Assembly: GCA_009783445.1 (NCBI GenBank)
Contig: WRFY01000119.1
Location: 1-55,646 of the forward strand
Source of the DNA: Candidatus Azobacteroides sp.
GTDB lineage: Bacteria > Bacteroidota > Bacteroidia > Bacteroidales > Azobacteroidaceae
Reading direction: 5' to 3'
Length of the DNA: 55,646 nt
The position numbers and the translations under genes were made by a program. This document shows, piece by piece, positions 44,335-53,353 of this stretch. Numbering within the stretch: position 1 is the stretch's first letter; each line of letters starts with the position of its first letter. Under the pieces are notes generated by a model that was not told where the DNA came from, did not search any database, and saw nothing but the letters and a program-made list of their open reading frames with translations.

Positions 44335-46200
44335 ATGAGTACAAATAAACAAACGGGTCAAATAGGGGTAACGACCGAAAACATCTTCCCTGTTATCAAA
44401 AAATTTTTATACAGTGATCATGAAATTTTTCTTCGTGAACTAATCTCCAATGCAGTCGATGCTACGCAGAAATTGAAAACCTTGGCGTCGGTGGGAGAAT
44501 TTACGGGTGAAGTTGGCCTTTTGACTATTCAGGTAAGTGTTAACGAAAAGAAAAAAACATTGACCATATCCGATCGCGGAATTGGTTTAACAGCCGAAGA
44601 AATAGATAAATACATCAACCAGATTGCATTTTCCAGCGCCACCGACTTTCTCGATAAATACAAAGACAATGCCAATGCGCTGATCGGTCATTTTGGATTG
44701 GGTTTTTATTCGGCTTTCATGGTTTCCAAAAAGGTGGAAATTGTGACTAAATCATGGCACGAAAACGAACCGGCCATGAAATGGGAATGCGACGGTTCGC
44801 CCGAATACACTTTGACAGAAACGAAAAAAGAAGATCGTGGAACAGATATTATCCTTTATTTGGACGACGAAAGCAAAGAATTTCTCGAAAAGCAGAGGAT
44901 CGAGTCTTTATTGAAAAAATATTGTCGTTTCTTACCGATTCCAATTGCTTTTGGAAAGAAAACAGAATGGAAAGATGGGAAATCAGTCGAAACCGACGAA
45001 GACAATATCATCAACGATACCCATCCCTTATGGACGCGTAAACCTTCGGAACTCAATCCGGAAGATTATATCCAATTTTATAAAGAACTTTATCCTTTCA
45101 GTGAAGATCCTTTGTTCTGGATTCATCTCAATGTCGATTATCCGTTCAATCTGACAGGCATTCTCTACTTCCCCAAAGTGAAGAACGGCATTGATTTGCA
45201 GAAAAACAAAATCCAATTGTATTGCAACCAAGTATATGTGACGGACTCGGTAGAAGGTATTGTTCCGGAATTTTTGACTTTGCTTCACGGCGTAATTGAT
45301 TCGCCGGATATTCCATTGAACGTTTCCCGTTCGTATTTGCAGTCGGACAGCAATGTGAAGAAAATTTCCACTTATATTACAAAAAAAGTAGCCGACCGCT
45401 TGGAGGAAATATTCAAAAATGATCGTCCTCAGTTTGAAGAAAAATGGAATAGCCTCAAAATTTTTATTGAATACGGAATGATCACCGATGAAAAATTCTC
45501 CGAACGGGCGCTCAAATTTGTTTTACTGGAAAACGTAGACAAGAAATTCTTTACCTTGGATGAATATAAAATCTTGGTAGCGAATGATCAAACGGATAAA
45601 GAGGGTACAATCGTTTATTTGTATTCCACAAACAAAGAAGAACAATATGTTTACATCAAGAAAGCCAAAGAAAGGGGATACGATGTCTTGCTGATGGACG
45701 GTCAGTTGGACAACCATTTCATGAATACGATGGAGCAGAAATTGGATAAAACCCATTTTGTCCGCGTAGACGCTGACGTAATCGATAATTTAATTAAGAA
45801 AAAAGATTCCCAAGAAGTTAAATTGACGGAGGAAGAACGAAATGCTTGGGTCGAACTATTCAAATCGGCTATTCCTCCAATGGAAAAAACCGATTTTGTG
45901 ATTGGATTCGAACACTTGGGAGAAAAAGGAAATCCGGTAACTATCAGCCAAAATGAATTCATGCGGCGGATGAAAGAAATGGCAGATATGCAACCGGGCA
46001 TGAATTTCTATGGCGATCTGCCCGTTTCTTACACGATGACCATTAATTTGGATGCGCCGGCCGTAAAGAAAATAGAAATCGGCAATGAAAATTCTAAATT
46101 TACCGTAAATCAATTAGTAGATTTAGCTTTACTGTCCAATGGACTATTAAAAGGAGAAGCTTTGAGTAAATTTATCGAACGCAGCATCGAATGCATATAA
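44335..46200 (+). CDS. htpG: Molecular chaperone HtpG (Hsp90)
   Basis: A 621-residue Hsp90. The N-terminal ATPase shows FLRELISNAVDATQKL, LTISDRGIGLTAEEI and NALIGHFGLGFYSAFMVSKK. The middle domain has LWTRKPSELN, FNLTGILYFPK and PLNVSRSYLQSD, and the C-terminal dimerisation part ends NGLLKGEALSKFIERSIECI. The length equals the E. coli protein. It folds client proteins after stress. Its position right behind clpC, with an 8-base gap, means a joint chaperone/protease transcript, ended by the inverted repeat at 46225-46315. Confidence 0.97.
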   Translation: MSTNKQTGQIGVTTENIFPVIKKFLYSDHEIFLRELISNAVDATQKLKTLASVGEFTGEVGLLTIQVSVNEKKKTLTISDRGIGLTAEEIDKYINQIAFSSATDFLDKYKDNANALIGHFGLGFYSAFMVSKKVEIVTKSWHENEPAMKWECDGSPEYTLTETKKEDRGTDIILYLDDESKEFLEKQRIESLLKKYCRFLPIPIAFGKKTEWKDGKSVETDEDNIINDTHPLWTRKPSELNPEDYIQFYKELYPFSEDPLFWIHLNVDYPFNLTGILYFPKVKNGIDLQKNKIQLYCNQVYVTDSVEGIVPEFLTLLHGVIDSPDIPLNVSRSYLQSDSNVKKISTYITKKVADRLEEIFKNDRPQFEEKWNSLKIFIEYGMITDEKFSERALKFVLLENVDKKFFTLDEYKILVANDQTDKEGTIVYLYSTNKEEQYVYIKKAKERGYDVLLMDGQLDNHFMNTMEQKLDKTHFVRVDADVIDNLIKKKDSQEVKLTEEERNAWVELFKSAIPPMEKTDFVIGFEHLGEKGNPVTISQNEFMRRMKEMADMQPGMNFYGDLPVSYTMTINLDAPAVKKIEIGNENSKFTVNQLVDLALLSNGLLKGEALSKFIERSIECI

Positions 46201-46516
46201 AATAAACGCATTTCCTGCGAATAGAAAAATTGTCTGAAAAATAAACAGACTTCATTTTTTTGAGCAAGTGTGGCTCATAATGCAAGTAAAAAAGTTTATT
46301 TTTCAGACAATTTTTATTTTTATGGGTAATTACTTCCATTTTTTGTTCCTCTTTTTTTTTATTTCTCCAATTATGACAAATTAATTATTTCTTTAATTTT
46401 TTTTGTCAGATTTATTTTTTTCTTAAATTTTTTATAACTATTTTTGATGCTCGAATCTTCATTAGTTCTGAATTAAGGAAGAGGAGAGTCTATATATTGT
46501 ACAACACTCAAAAATT
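46201..46516. other. Intergenic region after htpG
   Basis: A 316-base stretch with a 91-base inverted-repeat element and then very T-rich DNA up to the next gene, where TATTTTTG at 46439-46446 is a possible -7 box. No gene is seen. Confidence 0.5.
46225..46315. terminator. Long inverted repeat, terminator or MITE-like
   Basis: 22-bp arms (46225-46246 against 46294-46315) are perfect reverse complements, enclosing 47 bases that hold a smaller hairpin TGAGC/GCTCA (46261-46265 against 46273-46277). The right arm ends in TTTTTATTTT, so it can work as terminator for htpG. The long loop is unusual for that role. Confidence 0.7.
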
Positions 46517-47515
46517 ATGGATAAAAAATTAAATGAATTACTGGCAGCAAAGGTAGCTGAAAATATTCCTCAGAATATTAAGACGATTGATTATCTAATG
46601 GAAGCATTGGAAATCAGTCGCGAATCGGCATACCGAAGGATGAGAGGAGAAATACCTTTCACATTTAATGAAATAGCTACATTGTCCCTTAACTTGGGCT
46701 TCACTGTAGATGAAATCATAGGCTCACACAAAAAGGATCGCATTTTTTTTGATCTAAAGGCAGACAGTTCGAGTGATCCGGATAAAAGTTTTTTAGCAAT
46801 GATTCAGGATTACTATGACTATGTAGATGGCATCAGCAAATTTCGGGACGGAGAAATATTGGTCACCCTCAATCGGATCAGCGTATTTTTATTGATCAAA
46901 TTTGATACCCTTTTCAAATTTTTCTATTATAAATGGATTCATCAAACATACAATATTCCGATATACAGCTCTTTCAGTGAAATGACGATTCCTCCTGAAA
47001 TAATAGCTATGCGGCAACAATTAAAATTGAGGTCGGATGCTTTGAGTAACGTCAGTTTTATCTTAGACCGAGATCTATTTTTGCCTACGGTGAGAGAAAT
47101 TCAATATTATTATAACCGGAGGCTGTTATCGAATGAAGATGTTCAGGATATGAAAGAGGAATTAATAAAGTTACTCTATTATATCGAAAGAACGTTGCAA
47201 AGGGGACGTAATGAAAACGGATATGAGTACTATTTTTATGTTTCGGCGCTGAATATAGAAACGAATACGACTTACGCCTCTTTTGGCGATAATTACGCTT
47301 CCAAATTTTGGGTGTATTCGTTGCATGCAGTAGTCATTAAAAATCAGGAAATTTGCAAGATGCACAAGAAATGGCTCGAATCGATGAAAAAATCATCCGT
47401 ATTAGTCACTCAGTCGAATGAGATGCTCCAGGAAGAGTTCATAAAAAGACAGGAAGGGCACATCAAAGAGCTCGCCATACTTTTGCAAAACAGTGAAAGA
47501 AGTAATGAAATATAA
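46517..47515 (+). CDS. HTH-type putative transcriptional regulator, family not recognised
   Basis: A 332-residue protein. Residues about 5-70 look like a lambda-repressor-type helix-turn-helix (YLMEALEISRESAYRRMRGE, FTFNEIATLSLNLGFTVDEI). The remaining 260 residues are helical and rich in Tyr, Phe and Lys (FYYKWIHQTYNIPIYSSFSE, LLYYIERTLQRGRNENGYEYYFYVSAL), with no known enzyme motif. Such HTH proteins with a long helical sensor part seem common in Bacteroidales, but their targets are unknown. It has no signal peptide or membrane segment. It is transcribed alone and converges on pfkA. Calling it a regulator is inference from the HTH. Confidence 0.7.
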   Translation: MDKKLNELLAAKVAENIPQNIKTIDYLMEALEISRESAYRRMRGEIPFTFNEIATLSLNLGFTVDEIIGSHKKDRIFFDLKADSSSDPDKSFLAMIQDYYDYVDGISKFRDGEILVTLNRISVFLLIKFDTLFKFFYYKWIHQTYNIPIYSSFSEMTIPPEIIAMRQQLKLRSDALSNVSFILDRDLFLPTVREIQYYYNRRLLSNEDVQDMKEELIKLLYYIERTLQRGRNENGYEYYFYVSALNIETNTTYASFGDNYASKFWVYSLHAVVIKNQEICKMHKKWLESMKKSSVLVTQSNEMLQEEFIKRQEGHIKELAILLQNSERSNEI

Positions 47516-47568
47516 ATTTTTGGTCTTTTCAAGGAGGAGGTAGTCATCCCATACGGGATGCCATACTC

Positions 47569-47678
47569 CTCAAAAATGTGCACTCCTGTTATCCGGACAA
47601 TTCACCCCTTTATTTTATCAAAAAATTGTTTTTTCAATAGAACTTGTCCTCAAAATAACGGGAGTGCAGCTTTTTGAG
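47569..47678. terminator. Long imperfect inverted repeat between convergent genes
   Basis: The arms (about 47569-47603 against 47640-47678) pair over more than 30 positions with few mismatches: CTCAAAAA/TTTTTGAG outside, TGCACTCCTGTTAT/ATAACGGGAGTGCA in the middle, GGACAA/TTGTCC inside. It lies between the convergent HTH gene and pfkA and may end both. A separate hairpin GAGGAG...CATCCC-ATAC-GGGATG...CTCCTC (47534-47571) touches its left side. Confidence 0.65.
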
Positions 47679-47698
47679 CGTCTCGAATCCCCAATCGA

Positions 47699-48679
47699 TT
47701 AAATAGAAAGGGTATGCAATAAATTCAATAAATCGCGGTTGATAGGTTTGTCGTTCTTAATTGCTTTAGAAAAAGGAACATACACGATAGCGTCATTTTG
47801 AATGCCGATCATAACATTCCGTTGATCTTCCATTAAAGCGTCGATTGCCGCGGCGCCCATTCGGCTGGCCAATATACGGTCGGTAGCAGAAGGCGATCCT
47901 CCCCGCTGAACATGTCCAAGAATCGTTACGCGAACGTCGTATTGAGGATATTTCTTTTTGACGCGATCGGCCATTCCCATAGCTCCGCCCGTAACATCGC
48001 TTTCCGCAACTAAAACAATGCTGCTGTTCTTCGTTTTCCGAAACCCCTGTTCAATCAATTCTTCCAGTTGGTCGACCTCCGTCCATATCTCAGGAATGAT
48101 AGCCGCTTCGGCGCCTGAAGCAATGGCTCCATTTAATGCCAGGAAACCGGCGTCGCGCCCCATTACTTCAATAAAGAACAAACGTTCGTGAGAAGTTGCC
48201 GTATCCCGTATTTTATCGACCGCTTCTATGATCGTATTCAATGCCGTATCGTAACCAATGGTGATATCTGTTCCATACAAATCGTTGTCGATCGTTCCCG
48301 GTACCCCTACAATAGGAAAATTATATTCTTGGGCAAAAATGCGGGCGCCGCTTAATGAGCCGTCGCCCCCAATAACCACCAAAGCGTCAATCCCCTCTTT
48401 TTGTATTGTTTCGTATGCTTTTTGCCGTCCTTCCGGTTCGCGGAATTCTGCACAACGAGCAGTCTTGAGGATCGTTCCTCCTTGCTGGATAATATTGCTA
48501 ACGTTATTTGTTTTGAATGGGGTTATTTCATCTGTCAGTAATCCCTGATAACCTCTGTAAATTCCTTTTACCTCTAAACCATTGTAAATAGCGGCTCTTG
48601 TGACCGCGCGAATGGCGGCGTTCATACCCGGAGCATCTCCTCCGGACGTGAGAATGCCCACACATTTAATATTTGCCAT
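47699..48679 (-). CDS. pfkA: ATP-dependent 6-phosphofructokinase
   Basis: A 326-residue glycolytic kinase making fructose 1,6-bisphosphate from fructose 6-phosphate. It has the N-terminal [31 protein letters not shown], the catalytic [27 protein letters not shown] and [19 protein letters not shown], rather than GGDDT, marks the ATP-using and not the pyrophosphate-using form, although a pyrophosphatase is encoded in this window. The length fits bacterial PfkA (320). It is transcribed alone from TACTTTTG at 48709-48716 on the minus strand. Confidence 0.96.
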   Translation of the reverse strand: MANIKCVGILTSGGDAPGMNAAIRAVTRAAIYNGLEVKGIYRGYQGLLTDEITPFKTNNVSNIIQQGGTILKTARCAEFREPEGRQKAYETIQKEGIDALVVIGGDGSLSGARIFAQEYNFPIVGVPGTIDNDLYGTDITIGYDTALNTIIEAVDKIRDTATSHERLFFIEVMGRDAGFLALNGAIASGAEAAIIPEIWTEVDQLEELIEQGFRKTKNSSIVLVAESDVTGGAMGMADRVKKKYPQYDVRVTILGHVQRGGSPSATDRILASRMGAAAIDALMEDQRNVMIGIQNDAIVYVPFSKAIKNDKPINRDLLNLLHTLSI

Positions 48680-48708
48680 ATAATCTTAATTTTAGTATTA
48701 AAACCGCA

Positions 48709-48740
48709 CAAAAGTACGATTTCTTTTGGAATATCTGAAA
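48709..48740 (-). promoter_or_regulatory. Promoter of pfkA
   Basis: On the minus strand TACTTTTG (48709-48716) matches the -7 consensus; TTTC at 48737-48740, 20 bases upstream, is a near -33 box. Confidence 0.55.
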
Positions 48741-48839
48741 TATTGCCTTTGTTTCTTTTTTAGCGGCTGTTTTTTTCGGCGGCAGGCGATAATTTTATTC
48801 ATCGTATTTTAAACTTTTTCTTAACCATCCTTCTTTTTA

Positions 48840-48871
48840 GTTGTTTTATTAAATCAAATTAACTATCTTTG
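48840..48871 (+). promoter_or_regulatory. Promoter of the TPR/PD40-nfeD-floA operon
   Basis: TATCTTTG (48864-48871) matches TAnnTTTG, with GTTG (48840-48843) 20 bases upstream as a near -33 box. The ATG is 20 bases downstream. Confidence 0.6.
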
Positions 48872-48891
48872 CGATATAATGTGTCGTAAAG

Positions 48892-50301
48892 ATGAAATTA
48901 TCTATAGTTTTTTGTGCAATTTACTTTTTGTTTATAAGTCTGAATATTGGAGCCCAATCGTCGGACGATATGCGCAAGCTGTACATGCAAGGACAATATG
49001 CTGAAGTTTTACCGTCGTTGGAAAAAGCGGTCAAATTGTCGCCCAAAAATGCCTTATATAATCTATGGTATGGAAATAGTTTGCTTGAGACGGGAAACCC
49101 GGAACAAGCGCGAGCTTATTTAACATTTGCCGCTTCCAAAAAGATAACGAATGCTTATCAAGCGTTGGGGAAAATGCATTATCTGCTTTATGAATTTGAG
49201 CGTTCGGCCAAAGCTTATTCCGAATATCGGAAATTGTTGGAACAAGAAAAGAAGCAGGCGGAAGCCGATAAAATCCTTCCATTGATTCAATGTTCCGAAC
49301 GGGCGGCACGAATGCTTTCTCATTGCGAGGATATTCAGATCATCGACAGTCTGGTGGTGGATAAGCAATCTTTTCTGGATGCCTACTTTTTGAGTAACGA
49401 AAGCGGCCGTCTGGAAAAAAAAGGAGATACTGTCGTTTACGAAAATCCCTTGAGAAACAAACGGTATTATGCTGAAAAAACGGAGGAGGGCGTTTACCGC
49501 ATTTTTTCTGAAATAAAGTTGCAAACGGAGTGGGGTGATAATAAAAAATTGGAACTAAGCTCCGATGCCTCTGAAAATCAAAATTATCCCTTTGTTTTGC
49601 AAGATGGTTTGACGATTTACTATGCTTCGACTGGAAGTAATTCGATAGGAGGATACGATCTGTTTATTACCCGTTACAATACGAGTAATAGTACCTGTCT
49701 AACGCCCAGTCAATTGGGCATGCCTTTCAATTCCGTTGGCAACGATTATATGATGGCGATTGATGAAATCAACCGCATCGGTTTTTTTGCTACCGACCGT
49801 TTTCAACCGGAGGGGAAAGTGATTGTTTATACTTTTATTCCGAATGAAGACATCATTACGCTCAATGCCGATGATGAAAAACAATTGATTTCCCGCGCTA
49901 AAATAGTTTCTATCCACGACACGTGGAAGCCGTCTGAAAATTATAGCGAATACCTGACGCGAATCAAGGACAGTCGCGAAAAAGAAGAATCAAAAACAGC
50001 AAACGACTTTTTCTTTGTAATTGACGATAACACCGTTTATCATACATACGATAATTTTAAAAGCGAGACCGCACGGCAAGCATTTATGAAATTGACCGAG
50101 TTGAAAGAATCCATTCAGCAGTTGGAAACTGAATTAGAACGCTTGCGTTCGGAATATGCTCTTGCCAATGATATGCGGAAAGGCGAACTGAGGCCGGATA
50201 TCTTGTCGAAAGAAGGACAACTGTACGATTTATCCGTTCAGTCTGATCAAACCGTTCGGGATGTTCGCAATCAGGAAATAAAACAATTAAAACAATTATG
50301 A
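48892..50301 (+). CDS. Secreted TPR and PD40-propeller protein, function unknown
   Basis: A 469-residue protein with a signal peptide (1-22, ending LNIGAQ). TPR-like helices lie at about 25-115 (YMQGQYAEVLPSLEKAVKLS, ALYNLWYGNSLLETGNPEQARAYL). A PD40/WD40-like part lies at about 225-320 (YPFVLQDGLTIYYASTGSNS, GGYDLFITRY, FNSVGNDYMMAIDEINRIGFFATDR). A long coiled coil is at the end (LTELKESIQQLETELERLRSEY). This resembles the periplasmic N-terminal halves of OmpA-type T9SS proteins, but the OmpA domain is missing. It overlaps nfeD by four bases, which links it to envelope organisation. Confidence 0.75.
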   Translation: MKLSIVFCAIYFLFISLNIGAQSSDDMRKLYMQGQYAEVLPSLEKAVKLSPKNALYNLWYGNSLLETGNPEQARAYLTFAASKKITNAYQALGKMHYLLYEFERSAKAYSEYRKLLEQEKKQAEADKILPLIQCSERAARMLSHCEDIQIIDSLVVDKQSFLDAYFLSNESGRLEKKGDTVVYENPLRNKRYYAEKTEEGVYRIFSEIKLQTEWGDNKKLELSSDASENQNYPFVLQDGLTIYYASTGSNSIGGYDLFITRYNTSNSTCLTPSQLGMPFNSVGNDYMMAIDEINRIGFFATDRFQPEGKVIVYTFIPNEDIITLNADDEKQLISRAKIVSIHDTWKPSENYSEYLTRIKDSREKEESKTANDFFFVIDDNTVYHTYDNFKSETARQAFMKLTELKESIQQLETELERLRSEYALANDMRKGELRPDILSKEGQLYDLSVQSDQTVRDVRNQEIKQLKQL

Positions 50302-50768
50302 TTATGGACATATTGGTTGTGGTGGTTCTTTGCGTTTTAGGAATTATTATGATTTTGGTAGAAATATTCCTGATACCCGGCGTGACCTTTATGGCAATTA
50401 TAGGCAGCTTGTTTTCTATAGGAGGAATTTATTATGCATTCAGTCATTTAGGAGCGAGGGGTGGAACGGTAGCACTGGTATCGACCGTTTTGCTTATTGC
50501 TATTGCTTTTATTTTTCTGATAAAATCCAAAGCGCTGGATTCCATTGCTTTGAAAACAAATATCGATTCTACGGTTACCTCTGGCAATACAATTCAAGTG
50601 AAAGAAGGAGAAGAGGGCGTCACGCTTTCTCGTTTGAATCCGATTGGGAAAGTATTAGTCAACCAGATAACAATGGAAGGAAAATCTTTGGGCGATTATA
50701 TTGATGAAGATACCGAGATCGTAGTTGTCAAAGTAACGCCAACACAATTAATTGTAAAAACTAAATAA
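50298..50768 (+). CDS. NfeD-like membrane protein (NfeD1b type)
   Basis: A 156-residue protein with two or three hydrophobic segments at about 1-85 ([60 protein letters not shown]). A C-terminal OB-fold-like soluble domain ([35 protein letters not shown]) follows. The short form lacks the protease domain. NfeD proteins are paired with flotillin-like proteins, here FloA, 23 bases downstream, and act in membrane microdomains. Confidence 0.9.
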   Translation: MIMDILVVVVLCVLGIIMILVEIFLIPGVTFMAIIGSLFSIGGIYYAFSHLGARGGTVALVSTVLLIAIAFIFLIKSKALDSIALKTNIDSTVTSGNTIQVKEGEEGVTLSRLNPIGKVLVNQITMEGKSLGDYIDEDTEIVVVKVTPTQLIVKTK

Positions 50769-50791
50769 TTTGTACATTAAAATTTAATTTT

Positions 50792-51778
50792 ATGGGCTCA
50801 AGTGTAAGTGTATTTCTTTGGATTGTTCTCGTGATAGCGGCCTTTATTGTGCTGTCTATATTTTTCTATTATGTGCCTTTTGTATTATGGATTACAGCCA
50901 AGGCCTCAGGTGTGAATATATCCTTGATTCAACTCTTTCTGATGCGGTTGAGGAAAGTTCCCCCCCCTGTGATTGTGGGCGCCATGATCGAAGCTCACAA
51001 GGCTGGTTTGAAAACGATAACCCGTGATCAGTTGGAAGCGCATTATTTGGCCGGCGGTCATGTAGAGCGAGTTGTACATGCTTTGGTATCGGCTGAAAAA
51101 GCCAATATTGATTTATCATTTCAGATGGCTACCGCTATTGATTTGGCGGGCCGCGATGTTTTTCAAGCCGTTCAAATGTCTGTAAATCCTAAAGTGATAG
51201 ATACCCCTCCTATTGCGGCTGTAGCAAAGAATGGTATCCAGCTTTTGGTAAAAGCGCGCATCACGGTTCGTGCCAACATCAAACAATTGGTTGGCGGCGC
51301 CGGCGAAGAAACCGTTATTGCGCGGGTAGGCGAAGGGATCATAGCCTCTATCGGCGCTTCGGAAACGCATAAAGAAGTGTTGGAAACGCCCGACAGTATT
51401 TCCAAAGTGGTTTTGAAAAAAGGCTTGGATGCAGGTACGGCCTTTGAAATTTTATCTATCGATATTGCAGATATAGATATAGGTAAAAACATCGGGGCCG
51501 AATTGCAGATGGATCAAGCTCAGGCTGATAAGAATATAGCTCAAGCAAAAGCCGAAGAACGCCGAGCGATGGCGGTTGCTTCTGAGCAAGAAATGAAAGC
51601 CAAAGCGCAGGAAGCACGCGCCAAAGTGATTGAGGCGGAAGCCGAAATACCAAAGGCAATGGCCGAAGCATTCCGCACGGGTAATTTGGGTATTATGGAT
51701 TATTATAAAATGAAAAATATCCAAGCCGATACGGACATGCGCGAAAACATTGCCAAACCTCAAAAACCGGCTAAATAA
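50792..51778 (+). CDS. floA: Flotillin-like protein FloA
   Basis: A 328-residue membrane scaffold. A hydrophobic hairpin is at about 5-40 ([40 protein letters not shown]). The SPFH/band-7 domain follows ([59 protein letters not shown]). An Ala/Glu-rich coiled coil comes at about 240-305 ([39 protein letters not shown]). It forms large oligomers in ordered membrane patches. It lies behind nfeD, as in many bacteria. Confidence 0.96.
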   Translation: MGSSVSVFLWIVLVIAAFIVLSIFFYYVPFVLWITAKASGVNISLIQLFLMRLRKVPPPVIVGAMIEAHKAGLKTITRDQLEAHYLAGGHVERVVHALVSAEKANIDLSFQMATAIDLAGRDVFQAVQMSVNPKVIDTPPIAAVAKNGIQLLVKARITVRANIKQLVGGAGEETVIARVGEGIIASIGASETHKEVLETPDSISKVVLKKGLDAGTAFEILSIDIADIDIGKNIGAELQMDQAQADKNIAQAKAEERRAMAVASEQEMKAKAQEARAKVIEAEAEIPKAMAEAFRTGNLGIMDYYKMKNIQADTDMRENIAKPQKPAK

Positions 51779-51838
51779 TGTTGTAAAATAAGATCCCGGC
51801 TGGTTTTGACTGGTCGGGATAAAAATATAGATTTATCT

Positions 51839-52705
51839 ATGAGAGTCATTTCAGCAGACCAGCTACCTGTTAATGAGGATGGTTCGATTTTTCATCTTCA
51901 CTTGCGTCCAGATCAGTTAGCGGACAAAGTAATCATGATGGGCGATCCGGAGCGGACGCCGTTGGTTGCTTTCCATTTCGACAGCGTGGAGTTTGACAGG
52001 CAAAGCAGAGAATTCAGAGTAATCACAGGGACATACAAAGGAAAACGGATTACGGTTTTGTCGCATGGAATTGGTTGCGACAACATTGATATTGTGATGA
52101 CCGAATTGGATGCTTTGGCGAATATTGATCTCGAAACTCGAAAAGTAAAGGACGATTTTCGCCGCTTAACCTTAGTTCGGATTGGGACTTCCGGCGGATT
52201 GCAACCGTTTTGTCCCATCGGCTCGTATGTCGTTTCGGAAATTTCTATGGGAATGGACGGATTGATTTTCTTTTACGAAGGAGGCGAAAGCATCGCCAAC
52301 GAAGAATTATCCCGTCAGTTTGCGGAACACACTCAATGGAACGGCTTATTGGCGAAGCCTTATTTTGTTCCTTCCGATCGGGAATTGGTAGAGCGTATCG
52401 GTTACGATATGGCGAAAGGCATCACCATTTCTGCGAGCGGATTTTATGGCCCGCAAGGGCGGCATGTCCGATTGGGATTGAGCTGTCCGAATGTGAATCA
52501 ACAGATCGAATCGTTTGATTACAAAGGATTGAAAATAACAAATTACGAAATGGAAAGTGCGGCTTTGGCGGGATTGGCCAGTCTGATGGGGCACCGGGCA
52601 TTGACCATCTGCGTGATTATTGCAGGACGTTATTCGGGCCAAATGAATACCGACTACAAGGGATCGTTTGACGATTTGATCCAAAAAGTGTTGGATCGAA
52701 TCTAA
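51839..52705 (+). CDS. Nucleoside phosphorylase (uridine phosphorylase-like)
   Basis: A 288-residue cytoplasmic enzyme of the PNP/UDP family. The phosphate-binding VIMMGDPERTPLVAFHF is near residue 30, LSHGIGCDNIDIVMTELDAL near 80, LVRIGTSGGLQPFCPIGSYV near 115, and the base/ribose site NYEMESAALAGLASL near 240. It splits nucleosides with phosphate for salvage. Pyrimidine specificity is likely but not certain. The ATG at 51839 is used; a TTG at 51806 would give an unlike extension. The gene is 60 bases after floA. Confidence 0.9.
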   Translation: MRVISADQLPVNEDGSIFHLHLRPDQLADKVIMMGDPERTPLVAFHFDSVEFDRQSREFRVITGTYKGKRITVLSHGIGCDNIDIVMTELDALANIDLETRKVKDDFRRLTLVRIGTSGGLQPFCPIGSYVVSEISMGMDGLIFFYEGGESIANEELSRQFAEHTQWNGLLAKPYFVPSDRELVERIGYDMAKGITISASGFYGPQGRHVRLGLSCPNVNQQIESFDYKGLKITNYEMESAALAGLASLMGHRALTICVIIAGRYSGQMNTDYKGSFDDLIQKVLDRI

Positions 52706-52744
52706 GAATCGGAACACATTGAACAAATAGAAATATAATTAACT

Positions 52745-53353
52745 ATGACGCATTTTTCATTCAACGGTTTGGTAGAAAGCAGCGACTGGTTGCTTTTTCG
52801 TTCCATTATTTGCATTGCAGCCGGAGTGTTGATGATTATTTTTCCCGACACATTTCTTAAGACGGCTGTCGTCGCCATTGGCATTTTACTTGCTTTGTAT
52901 GGCGTAATGGCCTTTCTCAATTCCTATAAAAAAACGGATAAAGACGCAACTACGCACGCAATCCTTGTCAGCGGAATCGTCTCTTTAGTTCTGGGAGTTG
53001 TTTTGATATTGTCGCCGGCTTTTTTTATGCAGGCATTTATTGCCACTTTAGGCGTTTTGCTTATTGGATTAGCTGTTTTACAGCTATTTGAAATTAACCT
53101 TTTGCGCCAGCATGCCCCCAAGACTTCTGCTTTTAACTATTTAAGCCCTCTGTTGTTGATGGCTTGCGGTTTGATGGTTGTTGTCAATCCTCAGCGCATT
53201 GCCAATGTAATCCTCATCGTTTGCGCTACCGGAATTATTTATTCGGGACTTTCCGATTTCATTTATGTTCTCCGGATCAAAAAAGCGTCAAAGACATTTA
53301 CAGAAAGAGAGGCCATTGAAGAAGCGCAAATAGTAGACGAAGAATATGAATAA
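52745..53353 (+). CDS. DUF308/HdeD-like membrane protein
   Basis: A 202-residue protein with six hydrophobic segments in pairs (SIICIAAGVLMIIFPDTFLK, AVVAIGILLALYGVMAFLN, ILVSGIVSLVLGVVLILSPA, AFIATLGVLLIGLAVLQL, LSPLLLMACGLMVVVNPQRI, NVILIVCATGIIYSGLSDF). The repeated pattern ending in a Pro matches HdeD/DUF308 proteins, which in E. coli are tied to acid resistance; a role here is unknown. A short charged C terminus follows. It overlaps mnmE by eight bases, so the two are coupled. Confidence 0.88.
   Translation: MTHFSFNGLVESSDWLLFRSIICIAAGVLMIIFPDTFLKTAVVAIGILLALYGVMAFLNSYKKTDKDATTHAILVSGIVSLVLGVVLILSPAFFMQAFIATLGVLLIGLAVLQLFEINLLRQHAPKTSAFNYLSPLLLMACGLMVVVNPQRIANVILIVCATGIIYSGLSDFIYVLRIKKASKTFTEREAIEEAQIVDEEYE

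Noticed and set aside
47534-47571. Hairpin after the HTH gene as a stand-alone rho-independent terminator
   Set aside because: The stem is good, but no T run follows on either strand, so it was only noted as part of the larger inverted-repeat region.
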